A stretch of 64,000 bases of DNA from assembly GCF_009857915.1 (NCBI RefSeq), contig NZ_WWCM01000006.1, positions 124,001-188,000 of the forward strand. Reading direction: 5' to 3'. Origin of the DNA: Duganella qianjiadongensis (lineage in GTDB: Bacteria; Pseudomonadota; Gammaproteobacteria; Burkholderiales; Burkholderiaceae_D). Under the pieces are notes generated by a model that had not been told where the DNA came from, did not search any database, and was given only the letters and a program-made list of their open reading frames with translations. Below are positions 44,503-54,605 of the stretch, piece by piece. Position 1 is the stretch's first letter. Each line of letters begins with the position of its first letter. Position numbers and translations under genes: made by a program.

Positions 44503-45879
44503 TTAACGGGCGTCTATAGGGCCGAAATGCTCGCCCAGCGTCTTGCCCAGACCTGCTTCGACTGCCGTTTCCACCACCCGCGCCAGCGCAGCAGCATCGC
44601 GTGCTGCCTGGATATCGCGCTCGTCGTCGCTATCACTGAGCACACCGGCATTGATCGACATGCCCGCGAACACAAACAGGCGGTACACCTCGGCCAGCGT
44701 CAGCTTGTTGACGTTCGCCAGCAGTACCCAGTGATCGCCGCCATCGCTCACCCGCTTGCCCCACTGCACACGCGCCGGAGCATCGATCTTGACGCGGCCT
44801 ACCCAGCCTTCGCCCACCATTTTTTCCAGCAGACTGTCCATTTCGTCGAAGCCGAGCCGGGTACGGGTGCGGATCGCCCCCGAACTCACCAGCGCCGTGT
44901 CGCCGCAGACCGAGGCAACGTAGAGCACGCGCAGGATAGCCATGGCATCGACAAACTCGCCGCCCGGCTGGGCCTCGTGCCACCAGCGCTCGTATTTGAC
45001 CACGGGCAGCGCCGCCACCAGCAAGGCGCCAAACAGGGTAATCATCCACGACACATACACCCACAGCAGGAACAGCGGCAAAGCGGCCAGTGCGCCATAA
45101 ATCTTGGAATAGGCCGGGAACTGGGTAATGAAGACAGCAAACCCGCGCTTGGCCACCTCGAAGGCGACACCGGCCACCAGCCCGCCCCAGGCCGCATCCT
45201 GCCAGTCCACGTCACGGTTAGGCACGGCAATGTACAGCAGCGTAAAGGTAATCGTCGACAGCGCCAGCGACAGCAAGGCATAGATCAGCGCACCGATCAC
45301 GGGGATATCGCCGATCAGATCGCTGGTGGCCATGAACACATGCGACGACAGCGTCAGCGAGACACCGATCAGCAAAGGGCCCAGCGTAATCAGCGCCCAG
45401 TAGACCAGTATGCGCTTGGCCCAGCGCCGTTCGGCACGCACGCGCCAGATGCGGTTAAATACCCGTTCTATCTGCCCCATCATGGCCACCGACGTCAAAA
45501 TCAGCGCCACCGCACCGACCGCCGACAGGCGCGTGGCTTTGGAGGCGAACATGGTCAGATAATTGAGTATGGTGCTAGAAATCGACTTCGGCATCACACT
45601 CTGGACAAAATACGCGTCCAGCGAGGCGCGGAAGGTATTAAACATAGGGAAGGTGGTGAAGATCGCCAGCGCAATGGTCAGCACGGGCACCAGCGCAAAC
45701 ACGGTGGTGAACGTCAGGCTGCCGGCCACTTGCGGCACACTCTCTTCACGCAGGCGGCGGCGGGCGAACATCCACAGATCGTGCACTTCCGACCACGACA
45801 GCGACCGCACAGTGTCTATGCCGGACAGGCAGGTACGCGACAAATACTGGAAAACAGGACGTATTATTTTTTCAGACAT
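44503..45879 (-). CDS. YihY/BrkB-family inner-membrane protein
   Basis: A 458-aa protein. Residues about 30-310 form the YihY/virulence-factor-BrkB domain with six membrane helices (FTTVFALVPVLTIALAIF, WALITLGPLLIGVSLTL, WGGLVAGVAFEVAKRGF and others). Residues about 320-458 are a soluble tail. The start MSEKIIRPVF was chosen because upstream codons look unlike the family, although a ribosome site is poor for all choices. Despite the old annotation as RNase BN, the family is a membrane protein of unknown transport or envelope role. Confidence 0.87.
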   Translation of the reverse strand: MSEKIIRPVFQYLSRTCLSGIDTVRSLSWSEVHDLWMFARRRLREESVPQVAGSLTFTTVFALVPVLTIALAIFTTFPMFNTFRASLDAYFVQSVMPKSISSTILNYLTMFASKATRLSAVGAVALILTSVAMMGQIERVFNRIWRVRAERRWAKRILVYWALITLGPLLIGVSLTLSSHVFMATSDLIGDIPVIGALIYALLSLALSTITFTLLYIAVPNRDVDWQDAAWGGLVAGVAFEVAKRGFAVFITQFPAYSKIYGALAALPLFLLWVYVSWMITLFGALLVAALPVVKYERWWHEAQPGGEFVDAMAILRVLYVASVCGDTALVSSGAIRTRTRLGFDEMDSLLEKMVGEGWVGRVKIDAPARVQWGKRVSDGGDHWVLLANVNKLTLAEVYRLFVFAGMSINAGVLSDSDDERDIQAARDAAALARVVETAVEAGLGKTLGEHFGPIDAR

Positions 45880-45885
45880 GTATAA

Positions 45886-46557
<672 letters not shown>

Positions 46558-46598
46558 GCCACAATAAGCCACCATAAGCCACATCAAGGAAGCCGTGT

Positions 46599-47006
46599 AT
46601 GGAAAGCCGACTGCAGAAATTCTTCCATCTGGGTGCCATAGGCAGCCTCGTCACGCTGATTTTCTGGTGTCTGGCGTGGGAGCTGGCGCTGGCGCCGCTC
46701 AAGCCCGGCGGTTCCTGGCTGGCGCTCAAAGCCGCGCCATTGCTGCTGCCGCTGGTGGGGGTGTGGAAACGCGACGTCTACACGCTGCAGTGGACGTCGA
46801 TGATGATCCTGCTGTATTTCACCGAAGGCGTAGTACGCTGCTGGAGCGACCGCGGCCAGCTGTCTGCATGGCTGGGCTGGGGCGAAGCCATGATCGTCGT
46901 GGTCTACTTTGTTTGCGCCATCATGTATGTGCGCCCGTATAAAAAGGCGGCCAAGCAGATGGCCAGGGAACTGCTGGCCAAGGTCAAGGAAAATACCGTT
47001 CCATGA
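46599..47006 (+). CDS. DUF2069 membrane protein
   Basis: A 135-aa protein with about four membrane segments (LGAIGSLVTLIFWCLAWELA, AAPLLLPLVGVW, MMILLYFTEG, MIVVVYFVCAIMY), matching DUF2069, a family that commonly sits downstream of wrbA in betaproteobacteria. Function unknown. A CAAGG motif precedes the ATG. It overlaps the next gene by 4 bases (ATGA). Confidence 0.85.
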   Translation: MESRLQKFFHLGAIGSLVTLIFWCLAWELALAPLKPGGSWLALKAAPLLLPLVGVWKRDVYTLQWTSMMILLYFTEGVVRCWSDRGQLSAWLGWGEAMIVVVYFVCAIMYVRPYKKAAKQMARELLAKVKENTVP

Positions 47007-48409
47007 GCGAGTTTCTGGAACAGTGCCGGGCGCTGCTAGGCGCCACCTATGTGCTGGAAGCGCCGCAGGACATGGCGCCCTACCTGAATGACTGGCGCGG
47101 ACGTTTCTGCGGCAAGGCGCTGGCCGTACTGCGCCCCGCCAGCGTCGAACAGCTTGCGGCGGTAGTCAAAGCCTGTGCCGCCCATCAGGTGCCGATAGTT
47201 CCGCAAGGCGGCAATACGGGTCTGGTGCTGGGCAGCGTGCCCGATAGTTCGGGTCTGGCAGTGGTGCTCTCGCTGGGCCGGCTCAATAGCATACGCAACA
47301 TCGATGTAGCCAACCGCACCATGACAGTAGATGCAGGCTGCATACTGGCGCAGATCCAGCAGGCGGCAGCGGCTGAAGGCTGCCTGTTCCCCCTTTCGCT
47401 GGCCTCGGAAGGCAGTTGCACCATAGGCGGCAACCTGTCCAGCAACGCCGGTGGTACCGCCGTTCTCCGCTACGGCAATACGCGCGAACTGTGTCTCGGA
47501 CTGGAAGTGGTGACGGCCCAGGGCGATATCTGGGATGGCCTGCGCGGGCTGCGCAAGGATAATACGGGTTACGACCTGCGCGACCTGTTCATCGGTGCCG
47601 AAGGTACGCTGGGCATCATCACCGGCGCAGTGCTCAAGCTGTATCCGCAGCCGCAAGCCAGCATCACGGCGCTAGCCGCCATGGGGACGCCCGAGCAGGC
47701 GCTGAAGCTGCTCAAGCTGATGCAGGACCATTGCGGTGCCAGCCTGACCGGCTTCGAACTGATGTCGCGCGTCTGTCTGGAACTGGTAGCGCAGCAGTTC
47801 CCTGCCTTGCCACAGCCGTTCGCCGCCAGGCACGCCCAGTACGTACTGCTGGAGCTGTCCAGCAATGAGTCGGAGCAGCATGCCGTGAACCTGCTGGAAC
47901 GGGCAATAGGCGCAGCGCTCGACGATGCCATCATCGCAGACGCCGTGGTGGCCAGTTCCGTAGCCCAGTCGCTGGGGCTGTGGCAGTTGCGCGAACATAT
48001 ACCGCTGGCACAGGCCAAGGCAGGCAAGAACATCAAGCACGATATTTCGCTGCCCGTATCCAGCATCCCTGAATTTATTGCCACCACCGCGCCGCTGCTC
48101 AATCAGGCATTTCCGGACTGTCAGCTAGTCTGCTTCGGCCACCTGGGCGACGGCAATCTGCACTTCAACGTGGCGCCGCCAGAAGGCGTGGGCCACGACG
48201 CTTTCCTCGCCAATCAGGCCGCCGTGAACCGGCTAGTGCATGACAGCGTGGACCGCTACGGCGGCTCCATCTCTGCCGAACACGGTATAGGCGCGCTCAA
48301 AAAGGACGAACTGGCGCGCTACAAGTCACCGCTAGAGCTGGCCCTGATGCGCTCCATCAAAGCCGCCCTTGACCCGCAAGGCATTATGAATCCCGGTAAA
48401 ATTCTGTGA
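47003..48409 (+). CDS. FAD-linked oxidase, GlcD/D-2-hydroxyglutarate dehydrogenase-like
   Basis: A 468-aa flavoprotein with an FAD-binding_4 (PCMH) domain in the first half (VPQGGNTGLVLGSVPD, EGSCTIGGNLSSNAGGTAVL, GAEGTLGIITG) and the FAD-oxidase C-terminal domain (FGHLGDGNLHFNV, EHGIGALKKDEL). These are the D-lactate/glycolate/D-2-hydroxyglutarate dehydrogenase signatures. The natural substrate cannot be chosen between these. It overlaps the DUF2069 gene and is followed by a DUF4124 gene a few bases later, forming part of the wrbA unit. Confidence 0.88.
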   Translation: MSEFLEQCRALLGATYVLEAPQDMAPYLNDWRGRFCGKALAVLRPASVEQLAAVVKACAAHQVPIVPQGGNTGLVLGSVPDSSGLAVVLSLGRLNSIRNIDVANRTMTVDAGCILAQIQQAAAAEGCLFPLSLASEGSCTIGGNLSSNAGGTAVLRYGNTRELCLGLEVVTAQGDIWDGLRGLRKDNTGYDLRDLFIGAEGTLGIITGAVLKLYPQPQASITALAAMGTPEQALKLLKLMQDHCGASLTGFELMSRVCLELVAQQFPALPQPFAARHAQYVLLELSSNESEQHAVNLLERAIGAALDDAIIADAVVASSVAQSLGLWQLREHIPLAQAKAGKNIKHDISLPVSSIPEFIATTAPLLNQAFPDCQLVCFGHLGDGNLHFNVAPPEGVGHDAFLANQAAVNRLVHDSVDRYGGSISAEHGIGALKKDELARYKSPLELALMRSIKAALDPQGIMNPGKIL

Positions 48410-48420
48410 ACGGGAGCCTC

Positions 48421-48873
48421 ATGCAACTGCCCTATCTCGCTGCAGCGCTGTGCAGCCTGATCGCCTGCAGCGCCTATGCCCAGCAGGCGCCGCAAACCGT
48501 ACTGCGCTGTACCAAGGACGGCAAAGTCAGCTACACCGACCAGCCCTGCCCGCAGGGCGCGCAGAGCGCCGAGCTGGCAGTTGCGCCCGCCCCTGCACCC
48601 GATGCCGCCAGTGCGGCCGATCTGGCGCGGCAGGCGGCACTGGCCGAGAAAATGCGCCAGCAGCGCGAACAACGTAGTGCACAGGAAGAGCGCGAAGACC
48701 AGCGCGCCACACATGCAGCGCGGCTGCAACGCCAGAAGTGCCAGCGCCTGCAACTGGCCCAGCGCTGGGCGGCGGAGGATGCGGGCCGTGCCCCCGTCGC
48801 GCAGCGCGAAGCTGCCCAGCTCAAGGCTCGCCGCGCCGGGCAGTCTCTGGCACTGGAGTGTCCCGATAAATGA
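48421..48873 (+). CDS. DUF4124 exported protein
   Basis: A 150-aa protein with a signal peptide (LPYLAAALCSLIACSAYA, cut near QQA). It then has the DUF4124 core RCTKDGKVSYTDQPCPQGAQ and an Arg/Gln-rich helical tail. DUF4124 proteins are small periplasmic proteins with Cys pairs and no assigned role. The ATG with GGGAGCC upstream was preferred to a GTG 15 bases earlier. It overlaps the start of the permease gene by 4 bases. Confidence 0.85.
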   Translation: MQLPYLAAALCSLIACSAYAQQAPQTVLRCTKDGKVSYTDQPCPQGAQSAELAVAPAPAPDAASAADLARQAALAEKMRQQREQRSAQEEREDQRATHAARLQRQKCQRLQLAQRWAAEDAGRAPVAQREAAQLKARRAGQSLALECPDK

Positions 48874-51488
48874 GTACGCAGGCATCCGTGCAAGCACCCG
48901 CTAGCAGCACCAGCACCACCCATGACGCGATGCGCTGGCGCCTTACCCTTACCCTGCTGCTGGGCGAATGGCGTGCGCACCCGCTGCGTGCGCTGGTGGC
49001 CATTGCCGCCATTGCTGTGGGCATTGCACTAGGATTTGCCATCCACCTGATGAATGCCGCCGCATTCAACGAATTCTCTTCTGCCATCAAAGGCCTGTCG
49101 GGCATCGCCGACATACAGGTGCGGGCAACCGAACCATTGTTCGACGAAGCTATCTACCCGAAGATCGCGCAGCGCAGCGGCGTGGCCATCGCTTCGCCGG
49201 TGCTGGAAATCGAGGCTTCCATCCCACATCAGCGCAGCGCCCTGAAAATCGTCGGCAACGATGCCTTGCGTGCAGGATTCCTGACGCCTGATCTGATCGG
49301 CATATCGTCCAGCGGCGGCATGATGGACGCACTGGCCGACGATGCCATCTTTCTTTCGCCTGCTGCCGGAAAATGGCTACAGACGGGCGCGGGTCAGCCG
49401 CTGACCATACAGCTAGGCATGCAGCAGCTGGCTCTGCGTGTGGCAGGCAGCCTGCCGCAAGCACGAGCCGGCCAGCGCATCGCCGTGATGGACATAGGCG
49501 CCGCCCAGTGGCGTTTCAACCGGCTGGGCAAGCTGTCGCGCATCGATTTGAAATTGCGTGCCGGTGTCGATAGCACAGCCTTCAAAACACTGCTGCAGCA
49601 GGAGCTGGATCAGGCGCAGCCCGGTCGCTTCCGCGTCAGCCAGCCCAACGACGCAGATCAGGACAGCCGCAACGAGGGCATGAGCCGGGCCTATCGCGTC
49701 AACCTCACCGTGCTGGCACTGGTCGCACTGTTCACCGGCGCGTTTCTGGTGTTCTCGACACAGGCGCTTTCCGTCATCCGGCGGCGCAGCCAGTTTGCAC
49801 TGCTGCGCGTGCTGGGCATGGAACGGCGCCACCTGATCGCGCAAATCCTGCTGGAGGGCCTCAGCTTAGGCGTCGTCGGCGCAGCCTGTGGCATCGCGGG
49901 CGGTTACGGATTAGCCGCCACCGCACTGCACTTCATGGGCGGCGATCTGGGTGCCGGACTGTTCGCCGGTGTGCAACCGCAGATCCATTTTGCGCCCGTA
50001 GCTGCCGGCATCTACTTTGCGCTGGGTGTGGCCGTCGCCATCCTTGGCTGCGCGGCACCAGCTTTCGACGCAGCGCGCGCCAGACCTGCCGTGGCACTCA
50101 AAGCGGGAACGGAGGAAGCGGCACTGGCCGGACTTGCCCGTCCTTGGCCTGCGCTGCTCTGTATCGCGCTGGCGGCCGTGCTGTCGCAGGCGCCGCCGGT
50201 GTTTGAACTGCCTCTATTCGGCTACCTGTCGATAGCACTGCTCCTGATAGGCACCATCGCTCTGATGCCGCGGCTGGCCGCATTCACCTTCCGCCGCGCC
50301 CACCAGCGCTGGGAACGCGCTCAGGCCGGAAAAGCCGGCGCACCTGCCATCCTCACCCTGACACTGGCAAGGCTGGCCAATGCGTCCAGTCAGGCAGGCA
50401 TTGCGCTGGGCGGCGTGCTATCGAGTTTCAGCCTGATGGTCGCCATGGCCATCATGGTGGCCAGCTTCCGCGTTTCGCTCGACGACTGGCTACGCCACAT
50501 CCTGCCCGCCGACCTGTATATCAGCAGCACAAGCGCAGGCAATACGGCAGGCCTGCATCCGGCAGAACAGCAGGCTCTGGCCGCCCTGCCGGGCGTGGAG
50601 ATGGCTGATTTCCTGCGCGTGACGGCCGTCTCGCTCGATCCGGCCCGTCCGGCAGTGGCCCTGATGGCGCGCCATGTTGATGCGGCCCGGCCCGAACGTT
50701 CGCTGGCGATGGTAGGCGACATCGCGGTACCCGCCGCCGATGCAGCGCCGCCAGCCTGGGTCTCCGAGGCGATGGTAGACCTGTACGGCATGAAAGTGGG
50801 CCAACGCATCGAACTGCCGCTGAACGGACAGCGCCATGCTTTCACGGTAGGCGGCATCTGGCGCGACTACGCCCGCCCGACCGGCACCATCCAGATACGG
50901 CTGGAAGACTACCGCAAGCTGACCGGCGATCAGGATGCCAGCAATGCAGCGCTGTGGCTGCGCGCCGGCGCCAGAGCCGCCGATACCGAGGCAGCCTTGA
51001 AACGCCTGCCGTTTGCCGCCGCACTCGATGTCAGCCTCCCTTCCGATATCCGCGCCATGAGCATGACCATTTTCGACCGCAGCTTTGCCATTACCTACCT
51101 GCTGGAAGCTATCGCCATCGTCATTGGCCTGTTCGGTGTGGCCGCCACCTTCTCGGCGCAAACGCTGGCACGCGCGCGCGAGTTCGGTATGCTGCGCCAT
51201 GTGGGCCTGACGCGGCGGCAGATTCTGGCCATCCTCGCCATCGAAGGCGGTTCGCTCACGGGCCTGGGCATCGTCACAGGCTTGGTACTGGGCTGGTTCA
51301 TCAGCCTGATACTGGTTTTCGTGGTGAATCCGCAGTCCTTCCACTGGACCATGCAGCTGCATATGCCATGGCCGCTCATCGGCGGCGTGGCAACACTGCT
51401 GCTCGGCGCTGCGGCGCTGACCGCCCTATTCGCCGGACGACAGGCATTGTCCGGCGGACCGATACGCGCCGTCAGGGAGGACTGGTGA
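48870..51488 (+). CDS. FtsX/MacB-type ABC permease (two repeats)
   Basis: An 872-aa membrane protein with two FtsX-like permease modules: membrane helices near residue 45-60, a periplasmic domain, helices near 280-400, then a second periplasmic domain and helices near 735-860. The ATP-binding subunit normally precedes this permease, but the gene upstream here is DUF4124, so the ATPase must be elsewhere. The substrate is probably a lipoprotein or lipid. The lipocalin-like gene starts inside its stop codon (TGATG), so the two are co-translated. Confidence 0.85.
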   Translation: MSTQASVQAPASSTSTTHDAMRWRLTLTLLLGEWRAHPLRALVAIAAIAVGIALGFAIHLMNAAAFNEFSSAIKGLSGIADIQVRATEPLFDEAIYPKIAQRSGVAIASPVLEIEASIPHQRSALKIVGNDALRAGFLTPDLIGISSSGGMMDALADDAIFLSPAAGKWLQTGAGQPLTIQLGMQQLALRVAGSLPQARAGQRIAVMDIGAAQWRFNRLGKLSRIDLKLRAGVDSTAFKTLLQQELDQAQPGRFRVSQPNDADQDSRNEGMSRAYRVNLTVLALVALFTGAFLVFSTQALSVIRRRSQFALLRVLGMERRHLIAQILLEGLSLGVVGAACGIAGGYGLAATALHFMGGDLGAGLFAGVQPQIHFAPVAAGIYFALGVAVAILGCAAPAFDAARARPAVALKAGTEEAALAGLARPWPALLCIALAAVLSQAPPVFELPLFGYLSIALLLIGTIALMPRLAAFTFRRAHQRWERAQAGKAGAPAILTLTLARLANASSQAGIALGGVLSSFSLMVAMAIMVASFRVSLDDWLRHILPADLYISSTSAGNTAGLHPAEQQALAALPGVEMADFLRVTAVSLDPARPAVALMARHVDAARPERSLAMVGDIAVPAADAAPPAWVSEAMVDLYGMKVGQRIELPLNGQRHAFTVGGIWRDYARPTGTIQIRLEDYRKLTGDQDASNAALWLRAGARAADTEAALKRLPFAAALDVSLPSDIRAMSMTIFDRSFAITYLLEAIAIVIGLFGVAATFSAQTLARAREFGMLRHVGLTRRQILAILAIEGGSLTGLGIVTGLVLGWFISLILVFVVNPQSFHWTMQLHMPWPLIGGVATLLLGAAALTALFAGRQALSGGPIRAVREDW

Positions 51489-52606
51489 TGCAAGCACTAC
51501 GCAGACTGCTGGCGCGCAAGCCGGCAGCAACAACCCTGATTGCGCTGCTGGCACTGATCGCTCCGTGCTACACAGCGCAGGCCGCAGCGCCCGTATTCTC
51601 GCCCGTACTGCCACTTAACGCTGGCACGGCCCTGAGCTTCCCTGCCGATAGCGGCGCACACCCCGACTACAAGACGGAATGGTGGTATGCCACCGGCTGG
51701 CTCAATACTCCGGACGGCAAGCCGCTGGGCTTTCAGGTGACTTTCTTCCGCAGTGCCACCACCCACGACCGCGCCAACCCTAGCCAGTTCGCGCCTAAAC
51801 AGATCATCATCGGCCATGCGGCGATTGCCGATCCCGCGCGTGGCCAGCTGCTGCATGACCAGCGTAACGGTCGCGAAGGCTTTGGCCTGTCTTACGTCAA
51901 ACAGGGTAATACCAATATCAAACTTGATGACTGGACCATGCAGCGCCAGTCCGACGGCAGCTACCGCGTACAGCTCAACGCGGCCAGCTTCCAGCTCGAT
52001 CTCACGCTTGCGCCTACCCAGCCGCGCCTGCTGCAAGGTGAAGGCGGCTATTCGCGCAAGGGCGCCGATCCCCTGTCGGCCAGCTACTACTACAGCGAGC
52101 CGCAACTACGCACCACCGGCCACCTCACCCGTGGCGGACAGCGGGTGGCGGTCACTGGCAGCAGCTGGCTAGATCACGAGTGGTCTAGCCAGGTACTGAG
52201 CGACGACGCTGCCGGCTGGGACTGGGTGGGCGCCAATCTTTCCGATGGCGGCGCGCTAATGGCTTTCCAGATTCGCAACAAGGCCGGTGCTAAACTATGG
52301 TCGCACGCGACATGGCGCGATCCATCCGGTAAGATCACACAGTTTTTGCCTGAGCAGGTCAGTTTTATGCCGCAGCGGCGCTGGCGTTCGCCCCGTACCG
52401 GTGCCGAATATCCGGTGGCGACGCGGCTCACTACCGGCAGCAGCGTGTGGCAGATCAGGCCCCTGATGGACGATCAGGAGCTCGATTCGCGCCGCTCCAC
52501 CGGCGCCGTGTACTGGGAGGGCGCCGTGACGCTGGAGCGGGATGGCAAGCCGGCTGGTCATGCTTATCTGGAGATGACAGGCTATGTGCAAGCGATAAAA
52601 TTCTGA
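51488..52606 (+). CDS. AttH/CrtC-like lipocalin-type secreted protein
   Basis: A 372-aa protein with a signal peptide (TLIALLALIAPCYTAQA) followed by two lipocalin-like halves (HPDYKTEWWYATGWLN, GSSWLDHEWSSQVL and WDWVGANLSDG are signature segments). The AttH/carotenoid 1,2-hydratase family sits beside FtsX-type permeases in many bacteria; a hydratase reaction is not implied. The ATG overlaps the permease stop. It likely handles a hydrophobic compound exported by the permease. Confidence 0.85.
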   Translation: MQALRRLLARKPAATTLIALLALIAPCYTAQAAAPVFSPVLPLNAGTALSFPADSGAHPDYKTEWWYATGWLNTPDGKPLGFQVTFFRSATTHDRANPSQFAPKQIIIGHAAIADPARGQLLHDQRNGREGFGLSYVKQGNTNIKLDDWTMQRQSDGSYRVQLNAASFQLDLTLAPTQPRLLQGEGGYSRKGADPLSASYYYSEPQLRTTGHLTRGGQRVAVTGSSWLDHEWSSQVLSDDAAGWDWVGANLSDGGALMAFQIRNKAGAKLWSHATWRDPSGKITQFLPEQVSFMPQRRWRSPRTGAEYPVATRLTTGSSVWQIRPLMDDQELDSRRSTGAVYWEGAVTLERDGKPAGHAYLEMTGYVQAIKF

Positions 52607-52734
52607 CAAGGTCCGCAAAACAGGCTGTGTCAGATACGCGACAATTTAGTGACAGACAATAGATAAACAACCAGCAGACAATAAGCAGACGGCAGCATCG
52701 TCTACACCGTAACACTATCAACAACTAGCCAACG

Positions 52735-54573
52735 ATGACCACTAGCACCACCGCAGCCAGCACCGCACCAGCCGCCGCACCATCGACCACCCGCGAAGCC
52801 AAAAAGGGCAGCCTCGCCACTTTGCGTGGTCTGGCCCCCTTCCTCGCGCCCTATAAACGCCAGTTCGCCATGGCCGGGGTTGCGCTGGTGGTTGCCGCCG
52901 GCTCGACGCTGGCCATTCCGGCCGCCTTCAAGCAGATGATCGATCTGGGCTTTGGCGGCGCCGGTGCAAAAAGCATACAGCACGTCGATCTGGTGTTCCT
53001 CGCCCTGTTTGGACTGGCCACGCTGCTGGCGCTGGCCACGGCTGCGCGTTTCTACACCGTTTCGTGGCTGGGCGAACGGGTCACTGCCGATATCCGCCGT
53101 GCCGTCTATCAGCATGTGGTGACGCAAAGCCCGGAGTTTTTCGAAACCACCCAGACCGGCGAGGTCCTGTCGCGCATCACCACCGACACCACGCTGATAC
53201 AGGCAGTGGTGGGCACCAGCATCTCCATGGCCCTGCGTAACGTGCTGCTGTTTATCGGCGGCCTAATCATGCTGTTCGTTACCAGCATCAAGCTCTCGTC
53301 CATCATCATCGGCCTGCTGGTGCTGACGGTGCTGCCTATCGTGATGTTCGGCCGGCGCGTACGCAAGCTGTCGCGCGATTCGCAGGACCGGATTGCCGAC
53401 GCCTCCGCCATGGCCGGTGAGATTCTGAACGCCATGCCTACGGTGCAGGCCTTCACCCACGAAAAGCTGGAAGCCAGCCGCTTCGGCGCTTCGGTGGAAA
53501 GCGCCTTCGGCACCGCCATGCGCCGCATACGCGCGCGCGCCTTCCTGACCATGCTGGCCATCGTGCTGGTGTTCGGCACCATCGTCTTCGTACTGTGGCT
53601 GGGCGCACACGCCGTACTGGCAGGCACCATGACGGGCGGCGATCTGGGCCAGTTCATCCTGTATGCCTCCATCGTCGCCGGCGCCATCGGCGCCCTGTCT
53701 GAAGTGATGGGGGAAGCGCAGCGCGCTGCCGGTGCCACCGAACGCCTGCTGGAACTGATTTCCGTCAAATCCAAGATCGAATCGCCAGCCCAGCCGCTGC
53801 CTCTGCCGCCGCGTGCGGATTCCGGTGCCGCCCTGAGCCTGCAGGACGTAGGATTCAGCTACCCGTCGCGCCCTGATACGGCCGCGCTGCAGCACCTGAC
53901 GCTCGATATCAAACCGGGTGAAACGGTGGCCGTGGTGGGGCCTTCCGGTGCCGGTAAAACGACGCTGTTCCAGCTATTCCTGCGTTTCTACGATCCGCAA
54001 TCGGGCAGCATCAAGCTCGATGGCGTGGACATTACCCGCCTCGACCTGCACACCCTGCGCGGCGCCATCGGTATCGTACCGCAGGATACCGTGATCTTCT
54101 CGGCCGACGCGATGGAAAACATCCGCTACGGCCGCGCCGATGCCAGCGACGAGGAAGTCATCGCCGCCGCCAAGCTCGCTGCTGCACATGAATTCATCGA
54201 GCGCCTGCCGCAAGGCTACCAGTCCTTCCTCGGCGAGCGTGGCGTGCGCCTGTCCGGCGGCCAGCGTCAGCGTATCGCCATTGCCCGCGCCCTGCTGAAA
54301 AATCCTCCGCTGCTGCTGCTGGACGAAGCCACCAGCGCGCTCGACGCCGAATCGGAACGTCTGGTGCAAACAGCGCTGGAAGCGGCCATGGTCGGTCGTA
54401 CCACGGTCATCATCGCCCACCGTCTGGCTACAGTGCAGCGCGCCGACCGCATCATCGTCATGGAAGATGGTCGCGTAGTGGAAACCGGCACGCATAAATC
54501 GCTGGTAGAACTGGGCGGCATCTACGCCAATCTGGCGGCGCTGCAGTTCCATCATGTTCAGGCTGGCCACTAG
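52735..54573 (+). CDS. ABC exporter, MsbA-like half-transporter
   Basis: A 612-aa fused exporter with six membrane helices in the first half (about 30-330), then the ATPase (370-605): Walker A GPSGAGKTT, signature LSGGQRQR, Walker B LLLLDEATSALD and H-loop IIAHRLAT. This is the MsbA/lipid or drug exporter type, and it works as a homodimer. A 40-residue Ala/Thr-rich N-terminus precedes the first helix. The start follows an AT-rich region without a perfect ribosome site. The substrate is unknown. Confidence 0.92.
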   Translation: MTTSTTAASTAPAAAPSTTREAKKGSLATLRGLAPFLAPYKRQFAMAGVALVVAAGSTLAIPAAFKQMIDLGFGGAGAKSIQHVDLVFLALFGLATLLALATAARFYTVSWLGERVTADIRRAVYQHVVTQSPEFFETTQTGEVLSRITTDTTLIQAVVGTSISMALRNVLLFIGGLIMLFVTSIKLSSIIIGLLVLTVLPIVMFGRRVRKLSRDSQDRIADASAMAGEILNAMPTVQAFTHEKLEASRFGASVESAFGTAMRRIRARAFLTMLAIVLVFGTIVFVLWLGAHAVLAGTMTGGDLGQFILYASIVAGAIGALSEVMGEAQRAAGATERLLELISVKSKIESPAQPLPLPPRADSGAALSLQDVGFSYPSRPDTAALQHLTLDIKPGETVAVVGPSGAGKTTLFQLFLRFYDPQSGSIKLDGVDITRLDLHTLRGAIGIVPQDTVIFSADAMENIRYGRADASDEEVIAAAKLAAAHEFIERLPQGYQSFLGERGVRLSGGQRQRIAIARALLKNPPLLLLDEATSALDAESERLVQTALEAAMVGRTTVIIAHRLATVQRADRIIVMEDGRVVETGTHKSLVELGGIYANLAALQFHHVQAGH

Positions 54574-54605
54574 GCGGCCGTAAGCCATCAGATTAGGGGA
54601 AAGCC

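Noticed and set aside
50490..51362. A long minus-strand frame inside the FtsX-like permease gene
   Set aside because: It has the same cause as other antisense frames in GC-rich coding DNA; the plus-strand permease has clear membrane segments and operon context.
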